Positions 6,123 through 10,450 of a DNA stretch of 10,450 bases are shown piece after piece. The number at the start of each line of letters is the position of its first letter. The stretch's first letter is position 1. Below the pieces are notes generated by a model. It was given only the letters and a program-made list of their open reading frames with translations. It was not told where the DNA came from and ran no database searches. The stretch covers positions 1 through 10,450 of the forward strand of contig CALKYB010000155.1 in the NCBI GenBank assembly GCA_938003565.1, in the 5' to 3' direction. Made by a program: the position numbers and the translations under genes. The DNA is from an uncultured bacterium. GTDB taxonomy: Bacteria > Bdellovibrionota_C > UBA2361 > SZUA-149 > CALKYB01.

Positions 6123-6146
6123 ATGGCAGTGCTTACGCACTGCTAT
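6123..6146. repeat. Stable stem-loop with TTAC loop
   Basis: GCAGTGC (6126-6132) and GCACTGC (6137-6143) pair perfectly around TTAC; one G-T and two A-T pairs extend the stem to 10 base pairs. No T tract follows, so it is not a simple terminator on the + strand. Confidence 0.5.
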
Positions 6147-6418
6147 ACCCATTGCTTCATTGAATTTGATACTTGTGGCCCTTTGCTCTATGTAGTGGAG
6201 ACGGAGCCTTTTTTGATATTTAAGCGCTCAAATTCCGACTTCTATTTCGTTGCTAGGGTTGTCTTACCAGGATTTCCTCGGGGTAGCTGTTGAATCTAGA
6301 TCCGCTTTGGTTTAAGTGGGCTGAGGGCTTAATTGAGTTTCGTATTTAGTTTTTTTGGTGAGTGTTATAAATTTAGCCAAGTACTGATTTTATTTGGACT
6401 AGTTGGATAAAGGTAAAA

Positions 6419-7105
6419 GTGGAAGACAAGACAGTTGATTTTGAATCGGTAGATGAAGAGTCTGCCCCTGACGCTAAGCCCTCTGATACGAAGAAGGAAG
6501 TTAAGAAGAAGGATCTAAATAACATCGCTCGTTTTGATGTTGTGGAAGAAGAAAATGAGGCAGTTGAGGAGGAAGATGAGCTCGAGGCTGCTCAGCGGGA
6601 GGCTCGGGAAAATCATGATAAGTATCTCAGGTCCTTGGCTGATTTAGAGAACGTTAAGAAGCAAAACTTGCGAGAGCGTAGAGATCTTTTGATGTACGCT
6701 GGTGAGGGATTGGCAAGAGATTTACTAGACATAGTTGATGGTTTAAACCTAGCTGTTAATCAGGAGAATAAAGGTACGCTTGAAGAGTTTTCCAAGGGTA
6801 TTGCCTTAATCTATAGCCAATTTGAAAGTGTGTTGGAGCGTCATAGTGTCAAATCAGAGAGTCTTATTGACCAGAAGTATGACCCTGAAAAAGCTGAGGC
6901 TCTGGCCGCTGTCCCAACAGAGGACCAAGAAAAGATTGGTTGTGTTCTGGAAGAGTTTAAGAAGGCCTATTATTTTAAAGATAAGTTGTTGAGGCCGGCG
7001 CAGGTAGTAGTTGGAAAGGTGATGGAGGAGTCGAAGGAAAAAGAGAAGCCTGTAGAAAATAGTGAGGCTAATTCTGAAGACGCTAAGGAGGAAGGCGAGG
7101 CCTAG
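6419..7105 (+). CDS. grpE: Nucleotide exchange factor GrpE
   Basis: GrpE is the cytosolic dimer that releases ADP from DnaK and so resets the Hsp70 cycle. After a long, highly acidic N-terminus (about residues 1-55), a coiled-coil helix runs from about 56 to 135 and contains DKYLRSLADLENVKKQ (67-82). The beta domain shows IDQKYDPEKAEAL (150-162) and the DnaK-contacting segment YYFKDKLLRPAQVVVGKV (184-201). The histidine usual in the DPxxHEA stretch is replaced here. A charged tail of about 27 residues follows the normal end, giving 228 residues, a little long for the family. The start is GTG 6419, supported by AAAGG at 6409-6413, 5 bases upstream. It opens the grpE-dnaK-dnaJ cluster; no hrcA precedes it. 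Confidence 0.95.
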   Translation: MEDKTVDFESVDEESAPDAKPSDTKKEVKKKDLNNIARFDVVEEENEAVEEEDELEAAQREARENHDKYLRSLADLENVKKQNLRERRDLLMYAGEGLARDLLDIVDGLNLAVNQENKGTLEEFSKGIALIYSQFESVLERHSVKSESLIDQKYDPEKAEALAAVPTEDQEKIGCVLEEFKKAYYFKDKLLRPAQVVVGKVMEESKEKEKPVENSEANSEDAKEEGEA

Positions 7106-7210
7106 AGGCGGATGTTCTTTAGGTATCGGGGAGGGTAAGTTCTTGATATTTATATGGAATTATCTTCCGCTAGTTTTCTCATTTTTAATCACAAATATTT
7201 TTTCTCTAGA

Positions 7211-7236
7211 CTTGCACTCTAGTTGAATAGTGATTA
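7211..7236 (+). promoter_or_regulatory. Degenerate CIRCE-like inverted repeat (possible HrcA site)
   Basis: The HrcA operator CIRCE is TTAGCACTC-N9-GAGTGCTAA. Here CTTGCACTC (7211-7219, 7 of 9 matches) is followed after 8 bases by TAGTGATTA (7228-7236, 6 of 9). The arms pair poorly with each other and the spacer is one base short. The position, about 100 bases before dnaK, is right for such a site, but the match is weak. Confidence 0.22.
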
Positions 7237-7249
7237 CAGGTTTATCTGG

Positions 7250-7264
7250 CCGGGGAAAACCCGG
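7250..7264 (+). promoter_or_regulatory. GC-rich hairpin in the dnaK leader
   Basis: CCGGG and CCCGG pair around GAAAA, with a possible outer TTTA/TAAA pairing beyond an internal bulge. It is the only GC-rich stretch in an AT-rich leader. It could protect or process the grpE-dnaK transcript, or lie in the 5' leader if dnaK has its own promoter. Confidence 0.4.
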
Positions 7265-7338
7265 GTAAATAGTTTATAGAGCTGTAATTATTACATAAAT
7301 TTATTTTATATTCGTAGCACCAATTTAGGAACAGTAAG

Positions 7339-9276
7339 ATGGGTAAAATCATAGGAATTGACTTAGGAACAACGAACTCTTGTGTAGCAGTGATGGAAGG
7401 TGGAGACCCCAAAGTCATTTCTAATAGTGAGGGGGGGAGGACTACTCCTTCGGTAGTTGCGGTCAACGATTCGGGTGAGCGTCAGGTTGGACAGATAGCT
7501 CGTCGTCAAGCGGTGACTAATCCAGAAAATACCATCTTCGCTGTTAAGAGGCTCATCGGGCGGAAGTTTGATTCGCCAGAAGTTTCAAAGGCCTCCTCAG
7601 TGCTGCCTTATAAGATTGAGAAAGCTTCAAATAATGATGCCCATGTGAGATTGGGTGATGATTTAAAGAGCCCTCAGGAGATTTCAGCTTTTATTCTAAC
7701 CAAGATGAAGCAAACTGCAGAAGACTATCTTGGTCAGGCAGTTTCCCAAGCTGTTATTACAGTGCCTGCCTATTTTAATGATGCCCAGCGGCAGGCTACC
7801 AAGGATGCAGGTAAGATTGCTGGCTTAGAAGTGCTGAGAATTATCAATGAGCCTACAGCAGCAGCGCTTGCCTACGGAATGGACAAAAAAGGCGACAAGA
7901 AGATAGCCGTTTTTGACCTAGGTGGCGGAACATTTGATATCTCGATCTTGGAGTTAGGGGATGGCGTTTTCGAGGTGAAAGCGACAAACGGTGACACCTT
8001 TCTTGGTGGTGAAGATTTTGATTTGGTTATCGTTGAGTATCTGGTCGGAGAATTTAAGAAAGACCAGGGTATTGATTTAAAAAGCGATACAATGGCTTTG
8101 CAGCGTTTGAAAGAGGCTGCTGAGAAAGCCAAGCATGAGCTTTCAAGTTCTCTTGAAACTGAAATTAACCTTCCGTTTATAACCGCGGATGCTTCCGGGC
8201 CGAAACATTTAAATATTAAGTTGTCGCGTGCAAAGTTGGAAGCTTTATGTGGTGACCTTCTCCAACGTTTGCAAAGTCCTTGTGAAACAGCCTTGAAAGA
8301 TGCAGGTCTGAAAGCTTCTGATATTGATGAAGTTGTTTTGGTTGGTGGAATGACTCGCATGCCTGCGGTTCAGGACAGAGTTAAAGATATTTTTAACAGA
8401 GAACCTGGAAAGGGTGTGAACCCTGACGAAGCTGTCGCGAGCGGAGCAGCAATTCAAGCAGGGGTGTTACAGGGAGATGTAAAAGATGTTCTTCTTCTAG
8501 ACGTGACACCTCTAAGCTTGGGAATTGAAACCCAAGGCGGTGTGTTAACCCGTCTGATTGATAAGAATACTACGATCCCAACTAAGAAGAGCCAGATTTT
8601 CTCTACGGCAGCTAACGATCAGCCTGCTGTGAGTATTCATGTCCTACAGGGGGAGCGTGAAATGGCGGCCGATAATAAAACTCTTGGTCGATTTGATTTA
8701 GTTGGTATTCCGGCCGCTCCTAGAGGGGTTCCACAGATTGAAGTAACGTTTGATATCGATGCTAATGGTATCGTTCATGTTTCAGCTAAAGATCTTGGAA
8801 CTGGCAAGGAACAATCAATTCAGGTTACAGCAAGCTCTGGATTGAGTGAGGAAGAGATTGAGAAGATGGTGAAGGATGCTGAACTTCATGCTGAAGAAGA
8901 CAAAGAGAAAAAGAAGTTAGTTGAGAAACGAAATTCACTAGACGGCTTAATTCACTCTACTGAATCAACTATGAAGGAGCATGGAGACAACCTTTCGGAA
9001 TCTGATAAGAGTAATGTTGAGAATGCTCTTGAGGAAGCTAAGAAAGTTCTTTCTGATAGTAGTGATCCACTTGAGTTAGAGGCCGCGCAGAGTAAGTTGC
9101 AAGAAGCTGCCCATGCGGTTGCCAAGTTCATGTATGAGTCATCTAATGCTAGTGATGGCGCAGATGCGGCCAGCGCTGGTAGCTCAGATGATGCTTCTGG
9201 TGACGACGATGGGAACGATAGCAGTGATGACGATGTTGTTGATGCCGATTTTGAAGAAGTAAGCGATAAAGCATAA
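7339..9276 (+). CDS. dnaK: Chaperone protein DnaK (Hsp70)
   Basis: DnaK is the cytosolic ATP-driven chaperone that binds exposed hydrophobic segments of unfolded proteins. The ATPase domain starts at GIDLGTTNSCVAVMEGG (6-22) and includes Lys70, NEPTAAALAYG (170-180) and the phosphate loop DLGGGTFD (193-200) with Thr198. The interdomain linker is DVLLLDVTPL (383-392). The substrate-binding beta domain follows, then a helical lid from about residue 500. The acidic tail ends ADFEEVSDKA, as in proteobacterial DnaK. At 645 residues it is full length and intact. ATG 7339 is preceded by AGGA at 7327-7330, 8 bases away. It lies between its two co-chaperones; 79 bases separate it from dnaJ. Confidence 0.99.
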   Translation: MGKIIGIDLGTTNSCVAVMEGGDPKVISNSEGGRTTPSVVAVNDSGERQVGQIARRQAVTNPENTIFAVKRLIGRKFDSPEVSKASSVLPYKIEKASNNDAHVRLGDDLKSPQEISAFILTKMKQTAEDYLGQAVSQAVITVPAYFNDAQRQATKDAGKIAGLEVLRIINEPTAAALAYGMDKKGDKKIAVFDLGGGTFDISILELGDGVFEVKATNGDTFLGGEDFDLVIVEYLVGEFKKDQGIDLKSDTMALQRLKEAAEKAKHELSSSLETEINLPFITADASGPKHLNIKLSRAKLEALCGDLLQRLQSPCETALKDAGLKASDIDEVVLVGGMTRMPAVQDRVKDIFNREPGKGVNPDEAVASGAAIQAGVLQGDVKDVLLLDVTPLSLGIETQGGVLTRLIDKNTTIPTKKSQIFSTAANDQPAVSIHVLQGEREMAADNKTLGRFDLVGIPAAPRGVPQIEVTFDIDANGIVHVSAKDLGTGKEQSIQVTASSGLSEEEIEKMVKDAELHAEEDKEKKKLVEKRNSLDGLIHSTESTMKEHGDNLSESDKSNVENALEEAKKVLSDSSDPLELEAAQSKLQEAAHAVAKFMYESSNASDGADAASAGSSDDASGDDDGNDSSDDDVVDADFEEVSDKA

Positions 9277-9317
9277 ATTGCTTTTTGCCATTTGTGATAG
9301 CTGAGCCGTTTTAGGCT

Positions 9318-9331
9318 TGCACAGTAGTGCA
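9318..9331 (+). promoter_or_regulatory. Small stem-loop between dnaK and dnaJ
   Basis: TGCAC-AGTA-GTGCA can form a 5-base-pair hairpin ending 4 bases before the AAAGGGG ribosome-site tract of dnaJ. AGCC/GGCT (9304-9317 region) could make a second short stem just upstream. Neither is followed by a T run, so readthrough into dnaJ is expected. Confidence 0.35.
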
Positions 9332-9355
9332 CATTAAAGGGGTTGGGTAGCTACT

Positions 9356-10441
9356 TTGAAAAGGGATTACTATGAAGTTCTCGGTGTCGATAAAAGTGCA
9401 TCCGCCGAGGAAATCAAGAAAAAATACCGTAAGATAGCGCTTAAGTTTCATCCTGATAGGAATTCGGATGACCCAGAAGCCGAGGATAAGTTTAAAGAAG
9501 CCTCTGAGGCGTATTCGGTTTTATCTAATGAGGAACAGCGTAGTAAGTACGACAGGTTCGGCCACGCAGGTCTAGGTGGTGGTGGCCAAGGCTTTTCTGA
9601 CTTTGGATCCTTCGCCGAAGATATTTTTGGTGACATTTTTGGGGCTTTCTTTGGTGAAGGTCGTGGGGGAACTCCCTCCGGTAGAGATCTTGCTACCCGA
9701 TTGGAAGTCACTTTAGAAGAAGCGGCTTTTGGAATTGAGAAAGAAATCGAGGTTGAGCGACCTGAGCCTTGTAAACCTTGCGAAGGTACAGGAGCTAAGC
9801 CTGGGTCCAGTCCTCAGAACTGTGTTCAGTGTGCGGGTGCTGGTCAGATTCAGATACAACAGGGATTTTTTTCTATCGCGAGGCCTTGCCCAAGATGTAG
9901 TGGAGCTGGCAAAATTATTTCTGATCCTTGTAATAGCTGTGATGGTAAAGCCCTTGTAGTTGAGAAGGGAAAACTCTCTGTTAAGGTTCCAGCTGGGATA
10001 GATCACGGGCAAAGGCTCAAACTCAAAGGTGAGGGTGAGAAGGTTGCTGGAGGGATTCCTGGTGATTTATATGTGGAAATACATGTAAAGAAGCACAAGG
10101 TGTTTGAGCGGAGAGGCACAGAGATTATCTGTGAAGTCCCTCTTACTTATGCACAGGCTGTTTTAGGAGCTGAGGTTGATATTCCTACACTCACGGGGAC
10201 CGAAAAATTAAAAATACCCTCAGGTTCTGAATCTGGTAAGATATTCAAACGTAAGGGCGAAGGAATTGAAGATCTTCGTTCTGGTCGAAAGGGTGATTTA
10301 CTAATTCGGACTTATGTTGCTGTTCCAAAGTCTGTAAATGGTCGGGAGAAAGAGCTTCTGGAAGAACTCTCAACTATTGAGGGTAAACCAGTTGCTGAAG
10401 AAGTCTCCTTCTTTGATAAGCTCAAAGATTTTTTTGACTAG
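9356..10441 (+). CDS. dnaJ: Chaperone protein DnaJ (type I Hsp40)
   Basis: DnaJ captures substrates and triggers ATP hydrolysis by DnaK. It is a complete type I protein of 361 residues. The J domain (about 1-68) has the essential HPD at 32-34. A Gly/Phe-rich linker covers about 71-108. The zinc domain has four CxxC pairs at Cys139/142, 156/159, 178/181 and 192/195. The C-terminal substrate-binding domains run from about 205. The fourth knuckle reads CNSCDGKA instead of CxxCxGxG, a mild deviation with all cysteines kept. The start is TTG 9356, giving the standard MKRDYYEVLG; no in-frame ATG or GTG lies nearby upstream. AAAGGGG (9336-9342) is 13 bases away; GGG (9345-9347) at 8 bases may serve as the ribosome site. 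Nine bases remain after the TAG stop. Confidence 0.98.
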   Translation: MKRDYYEVLGVDKSASAEEIKKKYRKIALKFHPDRNSDDPEAEDKFKEASEAYSVLSNEEQRSKYDRFGHAGLGGGGQGFSDFGSFAEDIFGDIFGAFFGEGRGGTPSGRDLATRLEVTLEEAAFGIEKEIEVERPEPCKPCEGTGAKPGSSPQNCVQCAGAGQIQIQQGFFSIARPCPRCSGAGKIISDPCNSCDGKALVVEKGKLSVKVPAGIDHGQRLKLKGEGEKVAGGIPGDLYVEIHVKKHKVFERRGTEIICEVPLTYAQAVLGAEVDIPTLTGTEKLKIPSGSESGKIFKRKGEGIEDLRSGRKGDLLIRTYVAVPKSVNGREKELLEELSTIEGKPVAEEVSFFDKLKDFFD

Positions 10442-10450
10442 TTTCGATAC

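Larger units (their letters stand above)
5834..6418. other. Hairpin-rich divergent intergenic region between mgtE and grpE
   Basis: 585 bases without a credible gene. It must hold the promoters for mgtE (leftward) and grpE (rightward), but no clean -35/-10 pair was found for either. Small inverted repeats are: GTTAGC/GCTAAC (5875-5895); GAAGC-CAAA-GCTTC (5914-5927); an 11-base arm with one mismatch (5941-5951/5989-5999); GCTAGA/TCTAGC (6031-6074); CAAGTCCT-G-AGGACTTG (6075-6091); and GCAGTGC-TTAC-GCACTGC (6126-6143), extendable outward to 6123-6146. A run of six T at 6209-6214 follows GGAGCC. The right part, 6215-6418, shows nothing clear apart from a half-site-like GAGTGTTAT at 6360-6368 and the grpE ribosome site at 6409-6413. 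The left part could encode a structured RNA or be a collection of repeats. Confidence 0.5.
7106..7338. other. grpE-dnaK intergenic region
   Basis: 233 bases, long enough for dnaK to have its own promoter. Visible features are: a CIRCE-like sequence at 7211-7236; a repeated CTCTAG at 7204-7209 and 7217-7222; a hairpin CCGGG-GAAAA-CCCGG (7250-7264); and the palindrome TGTAAT-T-ATTACA (7283-7295), followed by an AT-rich stretch with TATATT at 7307-7312. The dnaK Shine-Dalgarno AGGA is at 7327-7330. No sigma-32-type or strong sigma-70 promoter was recognised. Confidence 0.45.

Noticed and set aside
6036..6293. An 85-codon + strand reading frame upstream of grpE
   Set aside because: Its composition (many Cys, His, Tyr, Phe; no motif) looks random, it has no ribosome site, and it runs through the hairpins at 6075-6091 and 6126-6143. 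I treat it as non-coding.
6333..6371. A promoter for grpE made of TTGAGT (6333-6338) and TATAAA (6366-6371)
   Set aside because: The spacing of 27 bases is too long for a sigma-70 promoter, and no sigma-32 consensus was found. The true promoter is unresolved.
7872..8360. A 162-codon - strand frame inside dnaK
   Set aside because: It lies wholly opposite an intact, highly conserved DnaK sequence, so it is a by-product of codon use there. The same holds for antisense frames in proC, dnaK and dnaJ.

Overview
The window is a housekeeping stretch of a bacterial chromosome, probably a Gram-negative from the Deltaproteobacteria in the broad sense. That placement is an inference from gene order (yggS-proC-yggT next to maf; grpE-dnaK-dnaJ without an adjacent hrcA), moderate base composition judged by eye, and frequent TTG/GTG starts. 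It is not a firm assignment. I recognise no transposase, integrase, phage gene, tRNA, rRNA or CRISPR array.

Layout. At 90-3332 (+ strand) lie maf (nucleotide house-cleaning pyrophosphatase), yggS (PLP-binding homeostasis protein), proC (pyrroline-5-carboxylate reductase), yggT (small membrane protein) and an FmdB-type zinc-ribbon protein with a Ser/Lys-rich tail. At 3333-3782 is a 450-base non-coding stretch between convergent genes, filled by two adjacent palindromic elements. At 3783-5833 (- strand) is a tight mgtE-recO pair (Mg2+ channel, then recombination mediator) separated by 2 bases. At 5834-6418 is a divergent intergenic region crowded with small hairpins. At 6419-10441 (+ strand) is the Hsp70 chaperone cluster grpE-dnaK-dnaJ, complete except for anything after dnaJ.

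The three chaperone genes form one functional unit: DnaJ delivers clients and stimulates DnaK ATPase, and GrpE exchanges ADP for ATP. YggS, ProC and YggT are often neighbours in bacteria, with YggS and ProC linked to PLP and proline/amino-acid balance. RecO and MgtE share only an operon here.

The coding genes are ordinary. The least explained material is intergenic. Four inverted-repeat elements sit in the gaps after yggS, after yggT and between fmdB and recO; three of them lie within 4 bases of a stop codon. One can be drawn as a three-way junction whose two inner hairpins carry the same GCAAA loop. A run of about six hairpins precedes grpE. Several genes (yggS, proC, fmdB) lack a good Shine-Dalgarno but have a -10-like hexamer 6-8 bases before the ATG, which suggests leaderless mRNAs. 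These are readings by eye; no folding, search or statistics was run.
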